A stretch of DNA of 58,286 nt, taken from NCBI GenBank assembly GCA_017399865.1, contig JAFQAT010000028.1:1-58286 (forward strand), read 5' to 3'. Below are positions 9,710 to 17,614 of this stretch, in pieces. The translations under genes and the position numbers were made by a program. This DNA comes from Bacteroidales bacterium (lineage in GTDB: Bacteria; Bacteroidota; Bacteroidia; Bacteroidales; UBA932). Positions within the stretch are counted from its first letter, which is position 1. Every line of letters starts with the position of its first letter. The notes under the pieces are model-generated. The model ran no database searches, was not told the DNA's origin, and worked only from the letters and a program-made list of their open reading frames with translations.

Positions 9710-10143
9710 CATATATGAACAGGAAGATTGCAGTTGGAGCATTGGCGGTGGCGGTTTTGCTGGCGGCAGGATGCGGAGGAAAGAAGGAGAAGACGGACGC
9801 AATGGGTCCGGAGGAAACGGTTGAGGCTTTTGTAAGGGCGGTGACCGGAGGCGAGTTCTGCGAAGCAATGTCTCTTTGCGACACTCTGACCATGAAAAAG
9901 TACATCAGAGACTATGCGCAGGCATGGGATATGCTCGTAAGGAAGGATAGCGGTGCTGTTGCGATTGCGGCAGCGGTCTTGGCCGAAGCGGACTTCAGGA
10001 CGGAGGACGTCGTCAAGGACGGAGACCGAAGAAAAGTGACATATACCCTCGACGCAGGAGAGGGAAAGAACAAGAAAAAGACAGCCACAGTGAGAAAGGA
10101 AGAGGGGGTATGGATAGTGGAGGAAATTACAGACAGTCTCTAG
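9706..10143 (+). CDS. DUF4878-type lipoprotein
   Basis: Small (145 aa) secreted lipoprotein: an N-terminal hydrophobic signal ends in the lipobox LAAGC, followed by a charged GGKKEKTD linker and an NTF2-like fold region starting PEETVEAFVRAVTGGEF. This pattern fits the DUF4878 family, which has no established function. The ATG overlaps the mutS2 stop; a second ATG nine bases later (9715) gives an equally good signal peptide. The 3' end overlaps yraN by 34 bases, so it is part of the same transcript. Confidence 0.75.
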   Translation: MTYMNRKIAVGALAVAVLLAAGCGGKKEKTDAMGPEETVEAFVRAVTGGEFCEAMSLCDTLTMKKYIRDYAQAWDMLVRKDSGAVAIAAAVLAEADFRTEDVVKDGDRRKVTYTLDAGEGKNKKKTATVRKEEGVWIVEEITDSL

Positions 10144-10499
10144 GAAGACTGGGAGAGGATATGGCGTGCAGATTTCTGCAAGGCAGGGGCCACGCCATAC
10201 TGGAAAGGAACTGGAGAAGCGGCCATCTTGAGATCGACATAATCTCCTTCAATGAGGAAGGGATACATTTCGTCGAGGTCAAGACACGCAGGAAGAACAT
10301 CCAGGCCCCGCCTCAGGAGAACGTGGGCGGCATAAAGCAGGCAAGGATAGCCAAGGCAGCCATGCGCTTCCTCAAGACACGGAAGGGACTGCCGTTCGGA
10401 AACCACGAATGTCTGTTCGACATCGTGGCAGTGACCTTCGACGGAAAGGAGGCGACACTGGAATGGTTTCCGCAGGCATACATCCCTTTATACTTATGA
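10110..10499 (+). CDS. yraN: YraN/UPF0102 family nuclease-like protein
   Basis: The 129-aa protein has the UPF0102 hallmarks: LGRLGEDMACRFLQGRGHAI at the start, ERNWRSGHLEIDII (the acidic Asp of a restriction-nuclease-like fold), then FVEVKTRR with the Glu-x-Lys of the PD-(D/E)xK motif. The family is probably a DNA- or junction-binding nuclease; its role is not settled. It overlaps the preceding lipoprotein gene by 34 bases. Confidence 0.9.
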   Translation: MDSGGNYRQSLGRLGEDMACRFLQGRGHAILERNWRSGHLEIDIISFNEEGIHFVEVKTRRKNIQAPPQENVGGIKQARIAKAAMRFLKTRKGLPFGNHECLFDIVAVTFDGKEATLEWFPQAYIPLYL

Positions 10500-10525
10500 A
10501 AGACACTAAAGCGATTGTATAATAT

Positions 10526-11626
10526 ATGGACAAGAATAATTGTTATTGCGTGATTCTGGCCGGTGGACCTGGAACAAGGTTCTGGCCGATGAGCAAGGTA
10601 GACAAGCCGAAGCAGTTTCTGGATGTGGCTGATTCGGGAAAGACATTCATCAGGCAGACATACGAAAGGTTTGCCAAGGTGGTGCCGCAGGAAAACATCC
10701 TCATCGTGACGGCATACAGATACCGTGAGCTTGTCATGGAGCAGATTCCTGAGCTGGATCAGAAGAACCTTCTCCTCGAGCCATACTCCAGAAACACCGC
10801 TCCGGCCATCGCATACGCGACATACACCCTGATGCTGAGGAACCCTGACGCTCATGTGGTCGTGACCCCTTCGGACCACTTCATCCAGAACGAGGAACTC
10901 TTCTGCAAGACCATCGAATACGCTTTCGACTTCGTGGCGGAGAACGATGTGCTCATGACATTGGGACTTGTACCTACAAGACCTGACTCCAACTACGGAT
11001 ACATACAGGCATGTGACGGACGCAATGCACACAAGAGTACTGTCCCTATGGCAGTGAAGACGTTTACGGAGAAACCTGACAAGGAACTTGCGAAGGTGTT
11101 CATAAAGACAGGGGAATTCTTCTGGAACTCCGGTATCCTGGTATGGAATGTCAGGACCATCAGGAAAGAGATGGAGAAGCATCTTCCGGCAGTCACAGGT
11201 CTTTTCAACGGCTGGGAGAACGCCTTGGGAACAGGAATCGAGGACGAATTCATGCTCAGGATATATACCGAATGCCCTAACATCTCGATCGACTACGGAG
11301 TGATGGAGAAGACAGACAGGGCATGGATGTACCCCGCAAAATTCGACTGGCAGGATATCGGAAGCTGGGAATCGCTCTACAACTTCATTCCGGACAAGGA
11401 CATACACGGAAACGTCATCGGACCAGAGAAGCACATCGTGGAGAACTGCCGCGACATGCTTGTGATAACCCCGGACAGGAAGAAGAAGATGGTCGTGATC
11501 AAAGGCCTTGAGGACTTCATGATCATAGACACGGACGACGCCCTTGTCATCTGCCCGAAGGACGACAAGAAGTTCAAGGAACTCATATCGGGCATCGCAA
11601 TGCCGGAATTCGAGAAATATCGTTAA
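10526..11626 (+). CDS. manC: Mannose-1-phosphate guanylyltransferase
   Basis: Makes GDP-mannose from mannose-1-phosphate and GTP, feeding surface polysaccharide and glycoprotein glycan synthesis. The 366-aa protein opens with the nucleotidyltransferase signature VILAGGPGTRFWPMSKVDKP, and has FLDV, the EPYSRNTAPAI motif and VVTPSDHFI. The length matches the single-domain form without an isomerase domain. It lies 26 bases after yraN. A 6-bp GC hairpin without a T tract follows the stop (11634-11649). Confidence 0.95.
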   Translation: MDKNNCYCVILAGGPGTRFWPMSKVDKPKQFLDVADSGKTFIRQTYERFAKVVPQENILIVTAYRYRELVMEQIPELDQKNLLLEPYSRNTAPAIAYATYTLMLRNPDAHVVVTPSDHFIQNEELFCKTIEYAFDFVAENDVLMTLGLVPTRPDSNYGYIQACDGRNAHKSTVPMAVKTFTEKPDKELAKVFIKTGEFFWNSGILVWNVRTIRKEMEKHLPAVTGLFNGWENALGTGIEDEFMLRIYTECPNISIDYGVMEKTDRAWMYPAKFDWQDIGSWESLYNFIPDKDIHGNVIGPEKHIVENCRDMLVITPDRKKKMVVIKGLEDFMIIDTDDALVICPKDDKKFKELISGIAMPEFEKYR

Positions 11627-11668
11627 ACACCGTCCCCGGTCCTCCGGGGATTCAAACCTATTAAGAAT

Positions 11669-12115
11669 ATGGAAAAACAGATACAGGCCGACATGATGGC
11701 GGCGATGAAGGCGAAGGACACCGTACGCCTTGCATCAGTAAGAGCTATCAAGGCAGCGATAATGCTGGCAAAGACCGCGGAAGGATCTACAGGCGAAGTG
11801 GATGACGCGGCAATCGTGAAGATAATCCAGAAACTCGTAAAGCAGAGGAAGGAAAGCGCCCAGCAGTATAACGAGGCGGGCCGCCCCGAGCTCGCTGAAA
11901 ACGAGCTCGCGGAGGCGGCCTGCATGGAAGTCTACCTTCCGAAGCAGCTCAGCGAGGCAGAGGTCGAAGCTAAGCTGGCTGAAATCATCGCCGAGGTCGG
12001 AGCATCACAGCCTTCAGACATGGGCAAGGTGATGGGAGTCGCTACAAAGCGTCTTGCCGGACTTGCTGACGGCCGCATGATTTCCACCATCGTCAAGAAA
12101 CTTCTTGCAAAATAA
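11669..12115 (+). CDS. GatB/YqeY domain-containing protein
   Basis: Stand-alone YqeY protein (148 aa) that resembles the C-terminal tRNA-binding domain of GatB, the amidotransferase subunit. Typical segments are MEKQIQADMMAAMKAKD, LVKQRKESAQQYNEAGRPELAENE (about residues 50-75) and the C-terminal GKVMGVATKRLAGLADGR. Its function is unclear; it is probably a housekeeping protein. Confidence 0.9.
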   Translation: MEKQIQADMMAAMKAKDTVRLASVRAIKAAIMLAKTAEGSTGEVDDAAIVKIIQKLVKQRKESAQQYNEAGRPELAENELAEAACMEVYLPKQLSEAEVEAKLAEIIAEVGASQPSDMGKVMGVATKRLAGLADGRMISTIVKKLLAK

Positions 12116-12142
12116 GCCACACACAATCAAACCTATAACAAC

Positions 12143-13507
12143 ATGAAAACTAGAACCATCCTGGCGACGCTGGCGCTGCTGGCTGTCGCAGCGTGCAACG
12201 ATTGCGCGCCCAAACAGTCTCTGGAAGACCTGAACATGCCGATCATCCAGACAAAGTACACGGCAGACCCGGCACCTATCGTCATCGGAGACACTCTCTA
12301 CCTTTACACAAGCCACGACGACGACCACGGTGAGAACTTCATCATGAGGGACTGGCTCCTCTACACCACTACAGACATGGTGAACTGGCAGGACCGCGGA
12401 GCCGTGGCATCGCTCAAGGACTTCAAATGGTACAGGAACAATAACGGAGCGTGGGCGCAGCAGGTTGTAGAAAGGAACGGGAAATTCTACATGTACTGCC
12501 CTATCCATGGAAACGGCATCAGCGTCCTGGTTGCAGACTCTCCTTACGGACCGTTCGTGGATCCTCTCGGAGGAACACTGGTATGGCAGAAGGAACATTG
12601 GTATGACATCGACCCTACCGTATGGATCGACGACGACGGCCAGGCATACATGTACTGGGGCAACCCTAACCTCTATTATGTTAAGCTGAACGAGGACATG
12701 ATCTCATACTCCGGAGACATCGTCGAGCTTCCTCATATCGAGGACTACCAGGAAGGACCTTGGTTCTACAAGCGCGACGGCAAGTATTACCTTGCATTCG
12801 CTTCAACATGCTGTCCTGAAGGCATCGGCTACGCCATGAGCGACAGCCCTACAGGACCATGGGAGTACAAGGGACATATCATGGACCACACCCATCGCAC
12901 ACGCGGAAACCATCCGGGCATCACCGACTACAAGGGCAAGACCTACTGCTTCGGACAGAACTACGACATCTTCCGTCTTGAAGAAAGCCGCCATGCGGAG
13001 CGCCGCTCGGTATCTGTAGCCGAGATGCACTACAATGAGGACGGAACCATCCGGGAGCTGCCTTACTTCGTGGACTGCAAGGTAGAGCAGATCGAATGGT
13101 TCGACCCATACAAGAAGGTCGAGGCCGAGACGATGGCATGGGGATTCGGATTGAAGACCATCCCTAAGAACGTCTGGGCAAAGGACCGCTGGAATCAGCT
13201 GGTGACCAACATCGACGACGGAGAATACATCAAGCTCAGAGGTGTCGACTTCGGCAGCGGAGCAAAGTCATTCACAGTGTCCGCTTCAGCTCTCCTTTAC
13301 GGAGGCACTATCGAAATCAGGCTTGACGACTATGACGGAAAGCTGGTCGGAAAGGTAGACATCGGATGCACCAGGAACGAGCTGCAGGAGTTCACAACAA
13401 AGATCCGCGGCGCAAAGGGCGTCCACGATCTCTGCCTCGTATTCAGGGCAAGCCGTTACCAGGACCGTAACCTCTTCCAGCTCGACTGGTGGAGAATGGA
13501 CCAGTAA
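12143..13507 (+). CDS. Glycoside hydrolase family 43 lipoprotein with C-terminal CBM6-like domain
   Basis: Predicted arabinofuranosidase/xylosidase-type enzyme on the cell surface or in the periplasm. The 454-aa protein has a lipobox (LAVAAC, Cys 18) and a five-bladed propeller with the expected acidic residues: Asp42 in TADPAP (base), Asp157 in DIDPTV, and Glu204 in YQEGPWF (acid). From about residue 325 a beta-sandwich resembling CBM6 starts (VEAETMAWG) and ends in an aromatic DWWRM. Substrate specificity cannot be read from sequence. Its stop abuts the left copy of repeat family A. Confidence 0.9.
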   Translation: MKTRTILATLALLAVAACNDCAPKQSLEDLNMPIIQTKYTADPAPIVIGDTLYLYTSHDDDHGENFIMRDWLLYTTTDMVNWQDRGAVASLKDFKWYRNNNGAWAQQVVERNGKFYMYCPIHGNGISVLVADSPYGPFVDPLGGTLVWQKEHWYDIDPTVWIDDDGQAYMYWGNPNLYYVKLNEDMISYSGDIVELPHIEDYQEGPWFYKRDGKYYLAFASTCCPEGIGYAMSDSPTGPWEYKGHIMDHTHRTRGNHPGITDYKGKTYCFGQNYDIFRLEESRHAERRSVSVAEMHYNEDGTIRELPYFVDCKVEQIEWFDPYKKVEAETMAWGFGLKTIPKNVWAKDRWNQLVTNIDDGEYIKLRGVDFGSGAKSFTVSASALLYGGTIEIRLDDYDGKLVGKVDIGCTRNELQEFTTKIRGAKGVHDLCLVFRASRYQDRNLFQLDWWRMDQ

Positions 13508-13622
13508 ATGCTCACGACGGGTATTTTTGTCGCCCGTCATGAGACCCAAACCGCAACAGAACCGGTTTAAAAGCACATTACCTCACACAACGGGCTGCAA
13601 AAATACCCGTCATGTGAGGTAA
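13508..13622. repeat. Repeat family A, left copy (REP/BIME-like double hairpin)
   Basis: Two hairpins separated by about 34 bases. Hairpin 1 (13511-13543) has arms CTCACGACGGG and CCCGTCATGAG, an 11-bp stem with one mismatch. Hairpin 2 (13578-13622) has a 17-bp stem with two mismatches, each around an 11-base loop. The cores are inverted copies of each other: GACGGGTATTTTTG on the plus strand in hairpin 1 and on the minus strand in hairpin 2. This is the BIME layout of paired, opposed REPs. It shares 103 of 111 positions, with no gaps, with the copy at 15810-15920. It lies between convergent genes and could act as a two-way terminator. Confidence 0.85.
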
Positions 13623-13624
13623 AC

Positions 13625-14212
13625 TTATTGTTCCAGGTCCTTGACGATGTTGTCCAGAAGACGAAAACTCTTGACTTCCACGCATATTATCGTCACAATT
13701 AACACAATCCAAAGCAGAATGACCAGGGCCCATCTGAAAGGATCGTCCGTCAATTGCACATCCGAAAACCATGAATAAAGTCCTATGGCAACAACGATGA
13801 CAGCCGCTACAGCTGCAATTATTGTCATCTTATATGTTCGGATTCTAAAATTCCTGACATGGGCTGCAATCTGAAGTACATCACCGTCAAAACGGAAGGA
13901 CTTCCTGTATTTCATTCTTTCCCGATATTGCCATAGGGCGCTTGCTGCAATCATGACATAGGCTGTAACAGCAATCCATACAGGCATACCATAATTCTTG
14001 CAGCACATACACATCAAAGGCAGCATAATAACAGATATTATCACAGGTCCATACAAGGTCAACCAATCGTACAGATTTATCCTTCTCTTTTGGGTTTCCC
14101 TCAAGAGTCTGTCCGTCACGATCTCCTGACGATCAAAACGTTCTTTCATTATTGCGAACTGCTGACGCATCTCCTCCATCTCGCAGCTCAAATCCAATCT
14201 ATTGTCTTCCAT
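13625..14212 (-). CDS. Putative membrane anti-sigma factor / hypothetical membrane protein
   Basis: 195 aa. The N-terminal cytoplasmic part is a charged helical region (MEDNRLDLSCEMEEMRQQFAIM, about residues 1-50). Four membrane segments follow as two pairs (about 55-70, 77-92, 128-147 and 162-180), with short loops between. It lies 12 bases downstream of an ECF sigma gene and is surely cotranscribed, which suggests an anti-sigma role. No zinc-binding HxxxCxxC motif is present and I do not recognise a named family. The gene sits inside the pair of family A repeats. Confidence 0.6.
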   Translation of the reverse strand: MEDNRLDLSCEMEEMRQQFAIMKERFDRQEIVTDRLLRETQKRRINLYDWLTLYGPVIISVIMLPLMCMCCKNYGMPVWIAVTAYVMIAASALWQYRERMKYRKSFRFDGDVLQIAAHVRNFRIRTYKMTIIAAVAAVIVVAIGLYSWFSDVQLTDDPFRWALVILLWIVLIVTIICVEVKSFRLLDNIVKDLEQ

Positions 14213-14224
14213 TTCTCTGCTTTT

Positions 14225-14707
14225 TTAATTCTTGTTTGACATCTGCTTGAGTTTCTCCTTGATACGGACAAGCTTGACCGAGACATTCTTGACGCTTATG
14301 CCAAGTATCGCCCCTATTTCTTCGTAACTGAGGTTTTCCAGCCACATAAGGATGATGCTTCTGTCCACGAGCCCCAGTCTGTTGATCCTGTCATACAGCT
14401 GACGTATCTGCATGGCATCCTCATCTATATCCTCGTACGGATCGATATCCACATTGAGCGGGATTGTCTCCATCCTACGTCTCTTTTTTGATGTATTGAT
14501 GCATGTGTTCAGACTGATACGCCATATCCAGGTGCTGATGCTGCATTCTCCGCGGAACGATGAGAACCCTTTCCACATGTTTATCAGAATCTCCTGAAAC
14601 AGGTCAGCAACCTCGTCAGCGTCTTTCGAGAACATATAGCAGACCGTATATATCCGTCTCTTATGCTCTCTAACAATTTGCGCAAATTCTTTTTCCTTGT
14701 CTTCCAT
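14225..14707 (-). CDS. ECF-type RNA polymerase sigma factor
   Basis: 160-aa sigma-70 family regulator. Region 2 has DEVADLFQEILINMWKGFSSFRGECSISTWIWRISLN (about residues 31-67), and region 4 has LSYEEIGAILGISVKNVSVKLVRIKEKLK (about 126-154) as the -35-binding helix-turn-helix. The length is normal for an ECF factor. It heads a two-gene minus-strand unit with a membrane protein. The upstream 209 bases (14708-14916) are strongly AT-rich and hold no further gene; no canonical TAnnTTTG box was found there. Confidence 0.93.
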   Translation of the reverse strand: MEDKEKEFAQIVREHKRRIYTVCYMFSKDADEVADLFQEILINMWKGFSSFRGECSISTWIWRISLNTCINTSKKRRRMETIPLNVDIDPYEDIDEDAMQIRQLYDRINRLGLVDRSIILMWLENLSYEEIGAILGISVKNVSVKLVRIKEKLKQMSNKN

Positions 14708-14916
14708 TTCGTCACATTCAGGATTAAAATCACCCCTTTAGACAACCTTTTCCCTGTAAAACTACAGATAAAAATAAATTTTATCAGCCAAAAAATAAAT
14801 ATTTGTGTCGCCGCTTTTGCAAAGAAAAAGAAAAATCCGCGTTATCTTTTTTATGATTTGAGGACATATCTTTCAGGCATATTTATTTTTGACGGCACAT
14901 AAACTGATTACGCCAC

Positions 14917-15810
14917 ATGGAAGAAACGATTTGCAAAGGTAATTTTTACCATGTCTGTACAGACGGACTTGAACAGGTGACGCTCCTGAAAGATGAGGAT
15001 GACTTCAAAACCGCATGGAACTATCTCGCTTTAAGCGCTTGGAGAAACGGAGTAAGTGTCGTAGCCTTCACCTTGATGTCCAACCATGTACACGAACTCC
15101 TTGCCTGCAAGAAAGCCGAGCAGGCGGACAAGACCATAAAACTATACAAGAAACTTATCTCTACTTTCCTGAGACGAAAGTATGGATTATCCCAGACACT
15201 GCATAGGACAAGAGACTGCATTTCAGTTATTGATACGATACAGTACCTTAAGAATTGTATCGCATACATATTACGGAATGCTGTCTGCGCAAGAATATGC
15301 TCTAAACCGGAATATTACAGATGGTCAAGTTACGGATGTTATTTCTCTGACAAAAGAAAGAAAAGCGTCTCAAGACCTGTATCTGAACTGACATATACAG
15401 AAAAACGCAGGCTGCTTAAAACAGGTATGGACCTCAGCAATTGTCCGTTCAGGATTGATGAAGACGGGCTGATTACCCTTGACTCATTCGTAGAATCAGA
15501 CGTAGTGGAAAAAGCCTACAAATATTCCGGCAAGTCATTCCTATATTATCTGGGCTGCTGCAATGATGCAAAGATGGAATATGAACTTGCTTGCCAGCCG
15601 ATGATGCATGTAAGCGACCAGGATATGTATGAGACCATCAGGAAACATGTTGCCAACCGTTTTCGGGGAAAAGAACTGTCCGAGTTATCATCGTCAGAGA
15701 AATGTTCTATTCTTAAATCAGTATTCTTCAACAATAAGACATCCATTCCCCAACTCTCCAGAATTATGGGTCTTTCCAGAAAACTTATACAACGTATTTT
15801 ATCCACATGA
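14917..15810 (+). CDS. REP-associated tyrosine transposase (RAYT), Y1/IS200-like, type A
   Basis: 297-aa single-strand DNA transposase relative. The Y1 core starts GNFYHVCTDG and carries the metal-binding HUH-type motif SNHVHELL (about residues 54-61). The likely catalytic tyrosine is in AYILRNAV (about 117), followed by the family WSSYGCYF. The C-terminal 160 residues are an extra domain ending in a helix-turn-helix-like stretch (IPQLSRIMGLSRKLIQRIL). It is flanked by two family A repeats; the right copy begins at its stop codon. RAYTs are domesticated, single-copy relatives of IS200/IS605 transposases that process REP hairpins. The surrounding DNA is more AT-rich than the neighbouring metabolic genes. 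Confidence 0.85.
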   Translation: MEETICKGNFYHVCTDGLEQVTLLKDEDDFKTAWNYLALSAWRNGVSVVAFTLMSNHVHELLACKKAEQADKTIKLYKKLISTFLRRKYGLSQTLHRTRDCISVIDTIQYLKNCIAYILRNAVCARICSKPEYYRWSSYGCYFSDKRKKSVSRPVSELTYTEKRRLLKTGMDLSNCPFRIDEDGLITLDSFVESDVVEKAYKYSGKSFLYYLGCCNDAKMEYELACQPMMHVSDQDMYETIRKHVANRFRGKELSELSSSEKCSILKSVFFNNKTSIPQLSRIMGLSRKLIQRILST

Positions 15811-15920
15811 TGCTCACGACGGGTATTTTTGTCGCCCGTCATGAGAGCCTGACCGCAACTGAAGCGGTTTAAAAGCACATTACCTCACACAACGGGCAGC
15901 AAAAACACCCGTCGTGTGAG
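15810..15920. repeat. Repeat family A, right copy (REP/BIME-like double hairpin)
   Basis: Same layout as the copy at 13508. Hairpin 1 (15813-15845) is identical to the left one. Hairpin 2 (15884-15920) has a 13-bp stem with one mismatch. A small stem ACCGC/GCGGT lies between the two. Eight substitutions over 111 bases separate the copies, several of them in loops or in the linker. It lies between the RAYT stop and the convergent Lrp-type regulator stop (15922). Confidence 0.85.
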
Positions 15921-15921
15921 A

Positions 15922-16386
15922 TTACAGCGGTACGGAGAGGGTGTTCTTGACTTCGCCGATTACAAAGATGCTGTGGAGGGAGCCGATGCAGTCAAGGTCG
16001 CCTAGGGTGCCAAGAACGAATTCCTGATAGTCCCGCATGCTGCGGGCATATATCTTCAATTGATAGTCGTAGTCGCCGGATGTGTTGAAGCATTCGACGA
16101 CTTCGTCTATATCTGCTATGACTGATGTGAACTGGCGGCTGAACTCCTTGCTGTGATGCTTAAGACTGACATTGCACAGGACCATGATACCGTTGCCGAC
16201 CTTGATCGGGTCGACCACAGCCACATACCTCTTTATATAACCTTCCCTCTCCAGCCTCTTCTGGCGCTCGAAGACTGGAGACGGAGAAAGGTTCACCTTT
16301 GCCGCAAGTTCCTTCGTAGTCAGCTTCGCATCTTTCTGCAGTTCGCGCAGAATCAGGATATCAATCTTATCCAAGTTCTCGTTCAT
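15922..16386 (-). CDS. Lrp/AsnC-family transcriptional regulator
   Basis: 154-aa regulator with an N-terminal winged helix-turn-helix (LDKIDILILRELQKDAKLT, then LSPSPVFERQKRLEREGYI, about residues 5-50) and a C-terminal RAM ligand-binding domain (about 65-150, including GDYDYQLKIYARSMRDYQEFV). These regulators sense amino acids. It is divergent from metX, so control of the methionine/aspartate cluster is likely (inferred from position). Length is normal for the family. Confidence 0.93.
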   Translation of the reverse strand: MNENLDKIDILILRELQKDAKLTTKELAAKVNLSPSPVFERQKRLEREGYIKRYVAVVDPIKVGNGIMVLCNVSLKHHSKEFSRQFTSVIADIDEVVECFNTSGDYDYQLKIYARSMRDYQEFVLGTLGDLDCIGSLHSIFVIGEVKNTLSVPL

Positions 16387-16419
16387 AGAATATTATTCTG
16401 TTTATAGGGTAATTTCCGG

Positions 16420-16427
16420 CAAATATA
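16420..16427 (-). promoter_or_regulatory. Promoter -7 box for the Lrp/AsnC gene
   Basis: TATATTTG on the minus strand, 34 bases upstream of the regulator's ATG. The -33 element is not clear. It lies back to back with the metX promoter, so one bound regulator could act on both. Confidence 0.5.
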
Positions 16428-16455
16428 GAATAATTTTCCAAATTTTTCAGAAAGG

Positions 16456-16485
16456 TTGTACATACGGAGATATTCCGTATCTTTG
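16456..16485 (+). promoter_or_regulatory. metX promoter with overlapping palindromic operator
   Basis: A TTG -33 element (16456-16458), a 19-base spacer and TATCTTTG -7 box (16478-16485). A perfect inverted repeat, ATACGGA-5 bases-TCCGTAT (16462-16480), fills the spacer and runs into the -7 box. That is the position expected for a repressor operator. The neighbouring Lrp/AsnC protein is the natural candidate (inference). Confidence 0.6.
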
Positions 16486-16522
16486 CACACCGTTTCCGAA
16501 AGGGCATAAACAATTGACATTT

Positions 16523-17545
16523 ATGATAAAACACGAGTATATACACGATGGGATCTTTGAGTTCGAGGCAGGAGGAAGCGTCAGCGGCCTGAAGGTCGCA
16601 TACCACACTTCCGAGCGCCCATGGCAGAAGGGTGATGAGCGCAAGGTGATATGGATCTGCCATGCACTGACAGCGAATTCGGATGCCCAGGACTGGTGGC
16701 CGGAGCTCGTGGGCCCTGGAAAGCTCTTCGACACGGAAAGATATTTCGTCGTATGCGCCAACATGCTCGGCTCTCCATACGGATCGTCCGGACCCTCGCA
16801 GACAGACCCGCAGACAGGAAGGCCGTACTTCCTTGACTTCCCGAAGATCACCGTCCGCGACATAGTAAGAGCCAACGACCTTGTGCGCGAACATCTCGGG
16901 ATCGAGAAGATCGACTTCATGGTGGGAGGATCCATCGGAGGATTCCAGTCGATAGAATGGTCGATAATGAAGCCTGAAGTAATAGAAAAGGCTGTCTACA
17001 TCGCATGCGGAGCACGCGTGACCCCATGGCTTTCGGCATTCAACGAGTCGATGAGGATGGCCCTGGAAGCCGACCCGACATTCCGCGAATGCGCAGACCT
17101 TCATGGCGGAGAAGCAGGTCTCAGATGCGCCAGAAGCATCGCCCTCATATCATACAGAAGCTATGCAGGATACAATGCGACCCAGTGGGAGAAGGACGAA
17201 GACTGCCTTTTCGCCGGAAAGGCGGGTTCATACCAGAGGTATCAGGGCAAGAAGCTTTCCGACCGCTTCGATGCATATTCATATTGGTATCTGTGCGGTT
17301 CGGTGGACAGCAACAATGTCGGACGCGGACGCGGAGGAGTCGAAGCGGCGCTTGGAACCATCACGACAGACTGTACGGTCATAGGAATAGACAGCGACGG
17401 ACTTTTCCCTGTCCAGGAGCAGAAACTGATAGCATCATGCATACCGGGAGCGCGATATCATGAGATCACATCAAAGTTCGGCCACGACGGCTTCCTTCTG
17501 GAAAACGACCAGCTGACGGCGATCATCGCCCCGCTGCTCCCATAA
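16523..17545 (+). CDS. metX: Homoserine O-acetyltransferase
   Basis: Acetylates homoserine with acetyl-CoA, the first committed step of methionine synthesis. Alpha/beta-hydrolase fold of about 340 aa: nucleophile Ser137 in GGSIGG, the DWWPELVGPGK segment, and acidic and His members in GIDSDGLFP and FGHDGFL near the C-terminus. The GSPYGSSGPSQTDP stretch is typical of MetX. I chose the ATG at 16523; a TTG nine bases earlier is possible. It is followed by thrA and metY on the same strand. Confidence 0.95.
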   Translation: MIKHEYIHDGIFEFEAGGSVSGLKVAYHTSERPWQKGDERKVIWICHALTANSDAQDWWPELVGPGKLFDTERYFVVCANMLGSPYGSSGPSQTDPQTGRPYFLDFPKITVRDIVRANDLVREHLGIEKIDFMVGGSIGGFQSIEWSIMKPEVIEKAVYIACGARVTPWLSAFNESMRMALEADPTFRECADLHGGEAGLRCARSIALISYRSYAGYNATQWEKDEDCLFAGKAGSYQRYQGKKLSDRFDAYSYWYLCGSVDSNNVGRGRGGVEAALGTITTDCTVIGIDSDGLFPVQEQKLIASCIPGARYHEITSKFGHDGFLLENDQLTAIIAPLLP

Positions 17546-17614
17546 GGACTGCCGGCTACTCCGGACATAACGGCCGGTCATCGGAAACTATAATGAAATA
17601 AAAAAATACAATAT

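Noticed and set aside
11634-11649. GC hairpin CCCCGG-TCCT-CCGGGG as terminator after manC
   Set aside because: The stem is only 6 bp, no T run follows, and the next gene begins 20 bases later on the same strand.
13508-15920. Composite insertion sequence
   Set aside because: The bracketing units are paired hairpins, no target-site duplication was seen, and the transposase is of the RAYT type, which does not mobilise full IS elements in known cases.
16387-16522. SAM riboswitch upstream of metX
   Set aside because: The predicted leader is only about 30 bases, too short for any known SAM riboswitch; an operator palindrome is present instead.
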